Source: Diphasiastrum complanatum
Taxonomy: Eukaryota; Streptophyta; Lycopodiopsida; Lycopodiales; Lycopodiaceae
DNA length: 64,000 bases
Assembly (NCBI GenBank): GCA_029204225.1
Contig: CM055111.1
Location: 21,666,507-21,730,506 of the forward strand
Reading direction: 5' to 3'
The first letter of the stretch is position 1. Each line of letters begins with the position of its first letter. Under the pieces are notes generated by a model. It was not told where the DNA came from, did no database searches, and saw nothing but the letters and a program-made list of their open reading frames with translations. Both the position numbers and the translations under genes were made by a program. Below, piece after piece: positions 1 to 10,970 of the stretch.

Positions 1-684
1 AAAACAAAGTTTGTTCAATGACTTTGATGGTCAAGTTGATGATCAAGAGGTTGATCTCAAAGGGCTTCAACAAGACAAAAGGTAAGGTGGCAATTTGGAG
101 CTGTCAAGAGCATCAAAGGAGAGTCAATTGGCAAAGATGTTTTGGATCTATTTTTGCAGGTATTTTAAGACTCAAGTAAGTTCAAAGGAGCAGCAATCAA
201 GTGTTGTTCAAGTTTACTTTGCTTGTTCTATCTCATGTATGAGCAATTTCATGTGAATGTGTGCAAATTGTCAACATATGGTGAAACTAGCTACATTGTT
301 TTGCATCATATTGATGTTAAAGTTGTACTAGAAATCTTGGCTGGCTTGCTGATGGAAATGAAACTTTTGTATCACTCATTCATGATCAAATCATCAAGTG
401 ATGATGACATCTTTTGGCAAGATGGAGATGGAGGGTGCATTCATGGAGTTTTATGTGTGGAGACCTATCAAAGAAAGGACAAAGATGAAGGAGACAAGCA
501 AGCAAAGTGGTCATCACAGACATTTATTGTTTGGTTGCTATTAGTTTCCAAAGAGTTCAGAGTTGGAAGCATGGTGGACTTCATTTCATTTCAATTCTAT
601 TTGGTTCTTCATGTTCTAGTTATATCTTGATGTATAAAATTGATGTAAGAAATAGTGAAGCATCAATTTGGACACTATTCTCCT
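1..684 (+). repeat. Copia 3' segment R, copy 1 (post-integrase tail and 3' region)
   Basis: The first codons read QSLFNDFDGQVDDQEVDLKG, the end of a Copia post-integrase segment whose upstream part lies outside the window. The rest is untranslated-looking DNA that recurs at 27838-28497, 50225-50911, 50912-51603 and 59745-60416. A comparable stretch at 47905-48211 lies just upstream of a purine tract and LTR start, so R is probably the 3' region of one Copia family. Here it joins directly to the middle of an LTR at about 685, so the purine tract and the LTR 5' half are gone. Short open frames inside it show no recognised domain. A consensus GTAAGG...TTTTTGCAG intron-like interval sits at 82-159. 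Confidence 0.6.
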
Positions 685-828
685 GTTTGATCAAGTTCTT
701 ATTAAGTTTGCATCTCTTTCATTAAGTAGATGTTGATTTTCTACATTGCCAATGGTGTTAAATTGTGTTGTCTTCCATAACCAAAGAACAAGAGATTAGG
801 TTGGATTTTAATGATTCATATTTGTTCA
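685..828 (+). repeat. Copia LTR 3' remnant (R/U5 part)
   Basis: This stretch (TTTGATCAAGTTC, GTTTGCATCTC, GTAGATGTTGATTTTCTAC, then ATAACCAAAG) parallels the last quarter of the LTR at 10315-10956 and ends in TTCACA. No primer-binding site follows it, as expected of a 3' or solo LTR edge meeting flanking DNA. The same edge occurs near 28640, 51740 and 60967. The 5' part of this LTR is missing. Confidence 0.6.
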
Positions 829-2198
829 CAAATTAATCAATATCTTTTGAAGTTGTCCATGAAGTTAGAGCAAAGACTTTAGAGAATTGAGGGTGTAGGA
901 AGGCCTGAAAAGACTAAAAATTGTTTTTTGAAAGGGTTCTTGGGGGATCTATCGCTAGAAATCCACAAGAGAATCATGCATGAAAGTCAATCAATCTTTA
1001 TTTATACCCCTCCTGGCCATCCCAACAAGCTATCAGGCCTGTAAATTGGTGATCAGAGGCTTGTGTTCCGTCTCTATGAAGTTTATCGCTAAAGCAACCT
1101 CCCACAAGTTGAAAAATCTTCATTCTCAGCCCATACTACATCCCTTGACTTGAGTGAAGGCTTCACGGAAGTCTAATAAACTTTTTAAGACTGTTGGTAA
1201 TGTCTCTTTGGGTGCTAGGTTGGTATTTGGTTGATTCTGCATGAAACCTCTCTTTGAAAAGTGCGTCTTACTACATATTTTATGTGGCTCTGTAAGCTGA
1301 CGGGTCGTAGGTGACATGTCAAGCTTCTCAGTCACTTGGTCTCTCTTTGTATTGTGATTTATAGGTTCATTGTAGCTCAAGTTATGTTTGTTTTGAAATT
1401 TTGGCAATTTTGTGAGTAAAATTTTAAAAAAGCGTAAATATTCTTATTGCATGTTTGTATTTTCCCTAATTTTATGTACTATACTTGTGAAAAAAATTTG
1501 CATGGTGATTTTGCTGAAGTTTTTTGTGAAAATAGCCTATTTTGGCAATCTAGCCATGTAGAACTTTGCAAATATTGTGTATAATTGGGTTCCACACATG
1601 GAAGGCCAGATGCCACGTGGAAACCCACTCCTAATGTAGGTTAAGTCAATTCAAGAGAGTTGGTCATGTCTATTTGGTGGTCAATCCCTACTTTATAGGA
1701 CCTACACCTAAGTCTAAGGTGAAAATTTTGACCAACTAGCTACCTAGTCTAGGATCTAGGTTTCATTTTAGGGCAAGAAGGGTGAGTTAACTTCCTTATT
1801 ACATGCTGGAAATCCACCTAACTTCAAGAAGGAAGTCGAATCTGGTATGTATTCCAAGCTCCCATAGTGAGAAGATAGAATACTTTTGGAGCTCATTGGC
1901 AATCTCAAGCTAGTTCACTATGTACATTGAGTTTTTTGTGATCCAAATGAAACCAAATCAATTTCTACTTGTTTCTTAGGGTTGAAGGCCGTACTACAGC
2001 CTGTAGTACACATGTGTGGGACCATATTTCCATGTTGATCAATGCTTTTTGATTGTTAATGCTTGTTGTTTGTCAAATTGCCAATCTAGATCAACTTTTT
2101 TGTGTCTAGTTTTTTGATAGATTGTTAAGCAAGCATCCAATCACTCTTGTGGATCTTTTGTAGATCCATTTATGGTCCTAAAGTATAGTACTTTCACA
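829..2198 (+). mobile_element. LTR-like block of a second Copia family, copy 1
   Basis: About 1.4 kb without recognisable coding sequence, repeated at 28640-30014 and 60968-62361 and, with a large internal deletion, at 51740-52135. It ends in CTTTCACA immediately before a TGGTATCAGAGG priming site, so at least its right part is the end of a 5' LTR. The left LTR boundary cannot be fixed because all copies share the flank. Short open frames here (for example 1126-1407 on the minus strand) have no recognised domain. Confidence 0.5.
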
Positions 2199-2210
2199 TG
2201 GTATCAGAGG
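2199..2210 (+). promoter_or_regulatory. Primer-binding site, initiator-Met tRNA type
   Basis: TGGTATCAGAGG follows an LTR end (TTTCA) with a two-base spacer. This 12-mer, complementary to the 3' end of plant initiator methionine tRNA, is the standard minus-strand priming site of plant Copia elements. Confidence 0.85.
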
Positions 2211-2667
2211 CAAGTACAAGAGCATAAGCCATTTATCAAAAGCAAATCCATTTTTAGCAAGTCTTGGGTGCTAAAAACTAGTATTGAGAGGGCAAGCTAG
2301 AATTTTGATTTTGGTGAGGAGATTTGATCCCAAAATTGGTAGGGGTCCAAATCCGTACTATCCACGTGTGGGCACCTCTGAACCTGCATTTATGCATGGT
2401 ATTCATTTGATCCACAGAAATTCAATTTGTGAGCTTTTTGATGTAATGTTTGGTGGAAATCTTAAGATAAGCTACCAGATTGAGTGCCATTGATAGATTT
2501 GACTTAGAGTCATGAGTTCTAATTAATCTAGGCTGAAGTCAGGTCTCTAACTTGTTTTACAGGTCTTGAAAGTACATTAAAAAGTGTGAGGGAGTAGTAT
2601 AGTCATGTTATTGTCCAAAAATAGCCAAAATTGCAAGATCACATCATCTTATCTTCATTCCAACTTT
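2211..2667 (+). repeat. Copia leader between PBS and lost gag
   Basis: This leader also occurs at 30027-30484, 52148-52590 and 62374-62790. In the last two copies it continues into a gag starting M(G/R)SAGAYLLEASERLNSTNY. Here it breaks at about 2667 and is joined to a reversed Copia fragment, so no gag follows. No coding function is seen. Confidence 0.6.
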
Positions 2668-4082
2668 GTTGACTAAGGTTCTATTATTTCTCTCAACAAG
2701 TCCATTTTATTGAGGTGAATAGGAGGTAATGTATTGTTGCCCAATGCCGTTGTTAAGGCAAATACTCTTTGAGTTCAGGTAGAGATATATTCACCCCCGT
2801 TGTCGGACCTCATTGCTTTAATTCTTTAAACAATTTCATTTTTTACACGCTCTTTGAATTGTTGAGAGATATTGAAAGCCTCCAATTTATGCTTCAATGA
2901 AATAAACAACTATCTTCTAGAATATTCGTCAATGAAGGTAATAAAATACTTTGCATCACGCAATGGTGGAATTGCATTGGACCACATATATATGAATGAA
3001 CAACGTCTGATAGATCTTTTGTTGCATGCCTATGACTCGATTAAAGGGAATCCTGGTCTTCTTTCCAAGGATGCAGCTATGACACACAGGGTGGTTGACT
3101 TTGTCGGTTGGATAGTCGAGATCAAGTGCTAGGGATTGTTTGGACATGTTCAATACAGATGTATGATTCAAGTTTCCTAATCTTTGATGCCATAGTAATG
3201 CTTTATTGACAAGAACAGAGGTTTTCAAGACTTGACCAGTATCAGAATAACAATGTGCCAATCTATATAAGTATCCATGTCTCTTGCCGAGTGCAAGGAC
3301 CTTATTTTCTCTATTGATGACTCAAACTCTACCTATGAGCTAAATTAGTGATTCTACTTACTGATAATAGGTTTTTAGAGAGTTTAGGAACATACAAAGC
3401 TTTTAATAGTAGTTTGAATTGATCATGCTAGAATTTCAATCTTATAGTGCCTTCACCTTCGATAGTGTGTGTGCTATTGTCACCAAGATAAACATACTTC
3501 TTTGTACTGTAAAGGCGTATAGGAGTGAACATGCTCCAAAATCTAGAAACCAAGAAGAGTACCCAAAAGGGACTTTTGGTCTTTGACCATAAATGTTCCT
3601 CCTCTATGTCGAGTTCAGGAGATGGGGGGACTGCATTCGCCTATTGATCTGGTTGCTTGTTGGCATTCTTCGCTTTGAGAACCTTGCAATCTGAGATTTC
3701 ATGATTAGTGCACTTGCATACTTACAGAATATCTTCTTCTTCAACTGTGGATTTGATAATTGTTCTTGCCTTTGCGTCGGTTTCCGATTTTGATGCGGAC
3801 TGCTTAGAGCTTTCTTCTTTTATCATTTTGAGCCTTTGTGACATATAGAGCGCGAGATGATGAAGTCGATGAAGTCTCTTGAATTCTTCAATTGTATTCT
3901 TGCAGCAACATAGTGATAACTCTAGTAAGAGTTAAATCTGAGTGTGTCGATATGATCATCACCCAGTTCTCATATGTAGAGGGCAAGCTTGAAAGCAATT
4001 GTGTCTTGATCATCGATGATTGATCTGAAAAGCTGGGGGGGTCAGTTGTTTCGACTTCCAGCTTCGAGCTTTTGAGCTTCAC
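2668..4082 (-). pseudogene. Copia gag-to-integrase fragment, reversed, copy 1
   Basis: Reading the minus strand from 4082 leftwards gives a gag (UBN2-like) piece, LSSLPSTYENWVMIISTHSD; then a zinc knuckle of CX2CX4HX4C form (CTNHEISDC) near 3700-3730, broken by a one-base frameshift; then a GAG-pre-integrase domain at 3261-2956 (LLWHQRLGNLNHTSVLNMS, CHSCILGK); then the integrase core with DNGGEYIS and the VERNNRT region near 2680-2800. Reverse transcriptase and RNase H are absent. Several frameshifts and stops make it non-functional. The second copy at 30485-31738 lacks the gag part. It is inserted in the leader of an oppositely oriented element. Confidence 0.75.
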
Positions 4083-4374
4083 ATGCCAGGCCCATTGAAT
4101 TTACGCCAGGAGGCATTACAAACGAAACTCTAATATTTGGTCCTTTTGCTACAAAATAGTCTTTTGAGGCTATGAGAACCAACACTCGGCCTCCACAAAC
4201 CGAGACCTTCATGGATCTTGATTACCACTGAACTCGTGCACTGCAATGCACTAATCAATGTGACTGCCAATTTTTTCTTCCAATTAGCACATCAATCATA
4301 TTTTGCAAAAAACTGTCTATCAAGATGTTCAAAAAACCATCACGAAGAGCTTCATCCAAGCTGTGGACAAATGA
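4083..4374. other. Unassigned stretch between Copia fragment and captured gene piece
   Basis: No coding signal that I recognise. It lies within an interval (about 3922-4537) present here but absent from the second copy, where the flanks are joined at about 31739. Confidence 0.4.
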
Positions 4375-4932
4375 AAAATTATATTTGGGATCGAATTTAA
4401 CCAACCCACAAATAAAAATGTAGAAGAGTTTAAGCACAATATCAACAATTCATTCAATTCAATAGATAAACAGCAAACACAAATGGGGCACGCAATAATA
4501 TCTAAAGTTGAGGCTGTAGATAAGAGCTTGAAACTGTGCGAACAACAGTGAGAAGAAACTACCAAATTGCTGCATAAGGATGTTCAGAGGGAGGTATAAG
4601 TGCATCTATTTAGTTGAACCCATAGGTAACATTTGTACTTCAATGGAGAACATTGAAAATAAAGTAGACATCTTCTTGATTATTAAATAGTATAGTGGAT
4701 ACTACTGCAGATTGGGTTAATTGGCTTATGAATTACATGACAAAACGCACTCCTGAAGGCGATGGGAGAGAAATCAATATGCAAAATGCTTGAGCAGCTT
4801 ATTTCACATTACACGAGGGAATGCTTGAGCGTTACTAATAAAGTTTGACCAGAGAGCACTGCCGAAACTTTAACAAGTTCAACCTTTGATAACAACGACA
4901 ACAACAATGGCGGTTTTTCTTTGAATAAGTAA
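4375..4932 (+). pseudogene. Captured host-gene fragment, coiled-coil-like, copy 1
   Basis: One frame reads NVEEFKHNINNSFNSI then QMGHAIISKVEAVDKSLKLC, an amphipathic coiled-coil-like segment, stopping at a TGA, then EETTKLLHKDVQREV followed by GTATAAG, a plausible 5' splice site. From 4686 a second exon-like stretch reads NSIVDTTADWVNWLMNYMTK and RTPEGDGREINMQ, then shifts frame by one inserted base; the second copy (31890-32135) reads on to FDNNDNNNGGF and a terminal stop. The composition looks like real protein rather than retrotransposon, but I do not recognise the family. The likely explanation is DNA-level capture of a gene with its introns, because the piece sits upstream of a Helitron replicase remnant on the same strand. 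Confidence 0.45.
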
Positions 4933-5784
4933 AGGTGGGTATGAAAAAGAAATTGACGAGAAAGAACGGTTTGAAAGTGAAAAGAGTAGGTAGATTTAAA
5001 TATAATAAAGTGGAAATGAATTCTAAGGGTTTTTGTTGCCAAACTCCAAGCGAGCATGTGCTTGAAGGAAAAGCAAGAGGAGCTTGGAGGGCAATGTCAT
5101 GAAGCAAGTGCTGGTTGCTTGAAGGGCCAAGCATTTAGAGAAGCTTGATGTGTAGCTTTGGAAGCAACAAATGTCGATGGCATTGGGTTTTTACCTTCCA
5201 GCGCCTCTTGCTTGAAGGATCAAGCAAGAGGCACTTGGAAGCTAATGACTGAAGTCCGTGGTGTGGCAGCCCTATGGTGGTTGTATTGACGTTGAGAAGC
5301 GAGCAATTTCTTGAAGGACGAAGTAAGAGGAGCTTGGAAGGCAATGTCACGAAGCAAGTGTCTGCTGCTTGAAGGCCAAGCAATGACCTTGACATTTTAG
5401 TGCTTGTTCTCTGTGATTCGTGAAAGAGGTTGCAATTTGGCATGACGTTGAAGGTTGTAGTGGAAAGCACAGAGCTGCTTGTAGTAAGGACAATATTTTT
5501 TTTGGGTCTGTAGGTGATTGTTGCAAAAGGTAGTGACTACAGAGGATCGAAGGGGTGTCTGTGATCTGTGTTGTGAGAGCACTTCATGTTCTTGCAAATT
5601 CTGGATGTATAGGACAACAAGGAAGATTTTGCTAGTCTTGTGTACTTCCTCAGTTGGTTGCAGGGGCAGTGAGTTTCAAGAGCACCTATGAATGATTCTC
5701 AATGGATGCACATGATGTATACATGGATGGTTGCATGTAATGATGATTTTGGATTGAGGGGGAGCTCTGTAGATGACTCAGACC
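4933..5784 (+). repeat. Degenerate internal repeats (CTTGAAGG...AAGCAAGAGGAGCTTGGA)
   Basis: A unit containing GCTTGAAGGA, AAGCAAGAGGAGCTTGGA, GGCAATGTCATGAAGCAAG and TGCTTGAAGGCCAAGC appears at roughly 5045-5135, 5200-5250 (partial) and 5290-5395. The whole stretch recurs at 32136-32990. Leucine/serine-rich open frames on the minus strand are by-products of these repeats and resemble no domain I know. Confidence 0.55.
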
Positions 5785-6110
5785 CCATGCAAAGATCAAA
5801 CTTTGGTTCTAGGCAGATGTGTCCTAGTTGATGGATATCATCATGAACTCTTTATACAACAATAGGGACAATTTTATTTTAGAACTTGTTTCCAATGCAT
5901 CAGATGTTCTAGATAAGACACATTTCTTATCTCTCACTGATGAGGCTATTCTTGAAGAAGGGGTTGACTTTCTGATAAAATTAGACGAGACAAAGGGATC
6001 CTTACAATTGGTGATCGAGGCATTGGTATGACAAAGGATGATCTGAATATCAAAAGCCTTGGGATATGACACTTTCAGTTGAAGTGTGTAGAGGTGGCAA
6101 TTTGAATTCC
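5785..6110 (+). pseudogene. HSP90 (GRP94-like) N-terminal fragment, copy 1
   Basis: The frame from 5831 reads MDIIMNSLYNNRDNFILELV, then SNASDVLDK and FLSLTDEAILEEG, the start of the HSP90 N-terminal ATP-binding domain, where the family has MDIIINSLYSNKDIFLRELI. Downstream, after a frame change, GIGMTKDDL matches the family motif after the nucleotide-binding Asp. Immediately upstream the codons read ADVS, stop, L, M, matching the GRP94-class AEVSRLMD with the Arg codon lost to a stop; a further stop replaces an upstream Gln. Only about 90 codons of a family member of about 800 residues remain. It is a captured, decayed exon. The second copy is at 32996-33300. Confidence 0.8.
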
Positions 6111-8296
6111 ATTGGAGGTGAAGCTCTGACAACATGTGGACTCTGCCCCTCGATGTTGGTGTCGTTTCTAGCCTATTTTTGGCACTTGCCTACAAAGATA
6201 GATATTGAATGCTCTCCTTGGCTTGCATAATAACCTGCTTTTTTAATAGCACCATAGTTTTTTGAAACTACGAAAAGGTAGTATTGTTGTGGGCAGTCGA
6301 GAAATACTCGGCAGAAACTTATTTATTCATCTTGACGAGGTTGTCATGTCTGGCTACGAATCTATGACTCTAAACATCCAAAAATAGTGTCCATAATGCA
6401 TGATCCAATCGTCTTGCCACACCTTCTCCTCATTTGATTAATTTTCAAATGTCCTTCATTTATACTCTAAGCAAGCCGTAGGCAATCAATTCGATAGTGT
6501 AAAATGCCCTACGTACATAGCAAAAGACTATTGACTTTCTTTCCATATTTTTAATCTTTCCAACCTTAGTAAAAATAATGTTTTTAATACAATATGAAAT
6601 TGCCAGATCATAGTGTTTTGCAACTTGAATGATTGTGTTGTTTTTTGTGTTTTGAAGGTATTGGTTTTAAGGAGGGAAATACACTTGTGTGTTTAAACAA
6701 CAAAATTTGTGAAAGATTCTAATAAACTAGTTGTATTGATTCCACTTCATGGTGAAAAACAGAATTGTAAGGCAACAAATCATTGAACGAGAATTCTATA
6801 GCAACTTTTTATGTGGCCTTTTCCTTTCATGATCTAGCAATTTCAGCAGGAAACAAAAATTCACGCGTGTTTTTTAAAGGTCATTTGATGTTTTTTGATA
6901 ACATGTTTTTCACAAGCTGTCTTCTTGTACTTTACTATTGTTTGGCTTGACATTAAATACTTGCAAAAGATTTTATAGCTTCTTGTATTGTAAGATTGTT
7001 TGGCATGAAATCACGTGTTTCCATAGTAATTACTGACCACACTGCTTCAATGAAAACACAAAAGGGATAAGAATAAACACTCATAGGAGATAATACTGGT
7101 TGCCTGCAAAGCAGGCCCGTAGGTTATCAAGTGATGGCTTGCAAATTTGTTTTTCATGTTTCACATATACTTTATGCAATCTCATCCTTATTTTTATTTT
7201 ATATTTTTCAAAACAATCATTTTCAGGCCAAAGTTTGACGTTAGATTAATAGTGGAGTCAGCAAGGATTCCATATCCTATCATAGCTATCCAAATCTATC
7301 GCAACTAACTTTTTCAAGACTTGGTAACAAAATTGAAAGATACCAAATATTGTATCGATGTTTTTAGAACCATTTTTTTTTCTTTATTTCTTTGAAAACA
7401 ACCACTTTCTAATTAAAGATTGATTTTAGATCCATATTTGAGATGTCATGTTGATGTGGTTCTTAATTTGCGTGACTCAATTGTCAAAATTCACCTCCTT
7501 AAATAGCATACAAAGATGCGATTGCATGTGCCTGGATCAGTTGTATAGTTCATGCTTTGAAAAGCAATCATCAACTTTGCACAAAATGGCCTTAACTATT
7601 TGCATGTTCACCTTCATACACTCAATCACAATGACAAAGGAGCTACCTGAAATGGAATTCTCATAAAAAAATGAAAACAAGTCCAGAAAGACCCAGAAAA
7701 AACAAACAATAGGATGTATCTAAATAGTTGGGTTTTTTTTTCCCTGGTCCATCTTTACTTGCCTATCTTGTTTTTTAACTATCTATAATCACTCAATTGT
7801 AAAAATTCACGTGCTTCAATAGCTTGTAGAGATACAAACTAAAATCGTGTGTACAATTAGCCAATTCAAATGTCATATAGCATCATAGATTTGAGAGACC
7901 CGTAGATCTCCCACTTTATAATCTTCATAAGAAAATCATTGCCTCTTGTTGCACCATATCGTAGTTGATTAGAAAATTAGCACTTTAGCTGCTAACTTTT
8001 TCTAGCAAATGCTTATAGTACTGAAAAATGCAATGTTATAGAACTTGCTTCATTAAATTGATGCTAATAGATGTATTGTACAATCATTGTTTTATAGTCA
8101 ATAATTTTTCAATTTGCTAGCTCATAAACTATTATATTTTCCTTGTAAATAGGTTTGCTATTTTTTAATATGTTTTTAGACATTGGATAACACATGATAA
8201 CTGCTTCATGTTATTGTCGTATGTGCAATAATTGCAATTAGTGTAAAGCAAAACTCACCATATCATACTTTAGCAGAAAGCGAAAGATAGTACATA
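6111..8296. other. AT-rich non-coding DNA between HSP90 fragment and Helitron remnant, copy 1
   Basis: No coding sequence recognised. The stretch recurs at 33301-35888. Compared with that copy, about 400 bp is missing here at 7197, with short T-rich homology at the junction. It could include introns of captured genes or internal Helitron DNA; I see no Helitron termini in it. Confidence 0.5.
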
Positions 8297-10313
8297 TTGC
8301 TAAAGGACATAACGCCTTGTAGCAAAACACATGATATTAAAAAAAATGACATATGTACATATTCAAATTTACAATTAAGGAATTCAGTGCATGAAAGAAA
8401 TGAGACTTCAATATTCAAAACTAACATATCCAGCTTGCCAGTAATAACTGAAAGAAAATTGTTTATCACTTTAGAAAGTGCAATCTTTCCATTCTTGTTT
8501 CCATTTGGGCATGGATATTACAATGGCAAAATACATTACATAGATTACATAAAAATGAGAGTTGCCAATCTATTCTTACCATTTACATTATTCCCTCCAT
8601 ATTTGCTTGTCATGTACTAAATTAGACAAGCCATTCTGATCACAACAAAAGTGCCATCTATTGTGTTGCAAACAGACATAATTGATTTTGTCACAAAACA
8701 TCCCCACGCAAATGAAGAACAAATTTTTGAAAATGTTTTGAAATTTACTTTGCCACGTGCAATCTTTGGAACACCATCATGGCATAGACGGAATCTCAAA
8801 TATTTGCTAGCAATGGTGACATATTGGGGTTTGCCATATTTCTTTCTAACATTGACAAGCAATGAAACTATTAAGATGCAACGGGCAAAAATTGCAAAAA
8901 TAGAAGCACTTGTGAGAAAATATAAGAACAATTTCGATTGGAGAAATTGCCTAAATGGATGTTCAATGCTTTTCGTTAAGAAACTGGACTTATTTATGAA
9001 AACATTCATTCTTTCCAAAAAATCGATTCTAGGCCATGTCACACATTACATGCTACTCTATGAATTCCAAAACCAGGACTATGTACATGTGCATGTCATG
9101 TTATGGGTCAAAAGAGAAGATGTGACAAGAATTGGAAATGAAATCAGTGTATTCATTCTGCCAAATACGACTCGGTCAACAAAAAATTTGAAATTTTGTT
9201 GGACCTAACTCAAAAATAGCTCTACGAGCTTGTTGTGTGAAAATAGATACACCACTATCGATCTGCGTGCACAATACAAATTAGCCCCCAAAATGCAAAG
9301 ATTTGTAAATATGGATTCCCATTCGAGACATGTGTGTCTTGCACTGAGCTGGACATGAAAACCGAACGATGGAAATATTTTCAACCAAGGTATGAAGATC
9401 GGAATGTGGTGCCCTACCATCCAACAGTGCTTCTGCTATGGCAAGCCAAATGAATCTACAATGAATCACAAACACGGGTTGGTCATACTATGTTTTAAAA
9501 TATGCGATGATATAGGACCATTGAATTTGAATGCAGCTGATGCCAAAAGAATAGAATTGAACCATTCAAACGAAAAACCAATGTCATTACCAGAAATTAG
9601 TTTCATGTGTTTGCAAATCTCTATCATCAAGAGAAGTGAAGCAATCCAATACATCAACAGCTCTCCACCAGAATTACATCGCAAATTTGTTAGTTTTAAC
9701 AACACAATCCTAGTACATCCAATCGATATCTACACGTATAGGCCTGAAGTCCTCGAAACCACTAGTTTATGTAACTATTGGTGTCAATTCATTGTGACTA
9801 AAAAGAAAAGGTCTCTTGAAAAAGAACTACATATTGATCAGATAGGATACTATCTATACAAGAACAAAAGAATAGTCAAATTCACAAATTATCATCCAGC
9901 ATATCAAATTGAAGGATTTTTTTTTAATATATTGTTAGAAAGATGCGAGTTTCGAAAAAAGAGAGAGCTTTTGAGCTTTGTCAACACGGATGGCTCGTAT
10001 TACACAGAATGCCTACTACGTGATATCATTTTAAATGAAAGAGATATTGAATGCCATGTTGAGGATTATACAAACAAACAAATGCTTCAAGATGAGCAAC
10101 AACAGCAGATCATGAACATTCTACTGCAATACAAATCATTTTGTCATGGCCCACCATTCCAAGTTGTATCTGAAGAAGCAGACGACAACAACGTGACAGC
10201 TTTGGCAAAAGATACCAAGGATGCATTGGGTGTTTTGTATGAATTTGAATATTTTGAAAACATTTCATTGACAATTGAGCAGAAAAATATATACTCACTT
10301 TTGATGTCAGAAA
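8297..10313 (+). pseudogene. Helitron Rep (Helitron_like_N) remnant
   Basis: A broken open frame covers the N-terminal part of a plant Helitron RepHel protein. It starts with FPFLFPFGHGYYNG (family AFPxLFPxGxG). After a stop near 8618 it continues with TPSWHRRNLKYLLAM and GLPYFFLTLT, and at about 9083-9100 has VHVHVM, which corresponds to the HUH metal-binding motif of the rolling-circle nuclease (family PHxH). A further stop at 9206 and a frame change lead to 9392-10313, with YRPEVLETTSLCNYW and FFFNILLERCEF, the conserved linker between Rep and helicase. The PIF1-like helicase is missing because a Copia LTR is inserted at 10315. The first 470 bp recur at 35889-36355. Not functional. Confidence 0.8.
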
Positions 10314-10314
10314 C

Positions 10315-10956
10315 TGTGAAAGATTCAACTAGTTTCATTATATTTGCTATATTTCCATATTTGGCATATTGAGGCCAACTTTGTTTTTAGACTTAGAGAT
10401 TGACTTTCAAAGTTCATTAGTCAAAATATCATTTGAATAAACACTTTTGAAAGTGTGGGAAAGTTAGAAGGCGAGTTTGAGTAGATTCAAATTTGAAGTT
10501 TGAGTACATTGAATCTAGACCCAAAAATATAGGGTTAGCATTTTGGAGGGAAAGCCAAGTGGCCAAATAGGGTTTGGACTTGTTATAAAATGATGTAACT
10601 CGTGGATAGAGCGATCTTCTCTCTGATCTATCTCATTTCATGCTTATACATGGTTCTCTTGGGTTCTACCATCCATTGGTGCACTATACTTGTGATTGCA
10701 TGGAAGTTTATGTGTAGAATGATCTATAATTGCTCTTTTCGGATCCACATGTGTGAAATACAGTAGCTTCTGGTTTTTTAAGGATAGCAATAGTACTTTA
10801 TCATTTCATTCAAGTTTGATCAAGTTCTATTAGTGTTTGCATCTCATATTGTGTGTAGATGTTGATTTTTCTACATTGGTGAGATTGGTAGTGTATTTCT
10901 CTTTCTAACCAAAGAGCTTTCAAGTTGATTGCATCTTAATGATCTGAAAACTTTCA
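10315..10956 (+). mobile_element. Complete Copia 5' LTR (642 bp)
   Basis: It begins TGTGAAAGATTC and ends TTTCA two bases before a Met-tRNA priming site, giving TG...CA termini. Inside are a TATA-like TTATAAAATG at about 10580, a CT-rich stretch, and the block ATTTCATGCTTATACATGG shared with the other LTRs of the window. The preceding five bases are GAAAC, a candidate target-site duplication, but the 3' LTR is not present so this cannot be paired. It is inserted in the Helitron Rep remnant. Confidence 0.8.
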
Positions 10957-10958
10957 CA

Positions 10959-10970
10959 TGGTATCAGAGC
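10959..10970 (+). promoter_or_regulatory. Primer-binding site, initiator-Met tRNA type
   Basis: TGGTATCAGAGC, two bases after the LTR end; the exact plant Copia priming sequence. The leader that follows (10971-11560) carries no coding sequence I recognise. Confidence 0.9.

Noticed and set aside
223..630. 135-codon open frame at the left edge as a gene
   Set aside because: It exists only because of private indels in this copy; the four other copies of segment R are broken into shorter frames.
829..2198. A protein-coding gene in the LTR-like block
   Set aside because: Short frames differ between copies by frameshifts, and the block ends exactly at a priming site, which explains it as LTR DNA.
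5135..5597. Leu/Ser-rich minus-strand open frames resembling a signal or membrane protein
   Set aside because: They are produced by the degenerate repeat units and shift frame between the two copies.
6111..8296. Helitron termini (5'-TC, 3' CTRR with hairpin)
   Set aside because: I found no convincing hairpin plus CTRR end with a matching partner; such short signals occur by chance.
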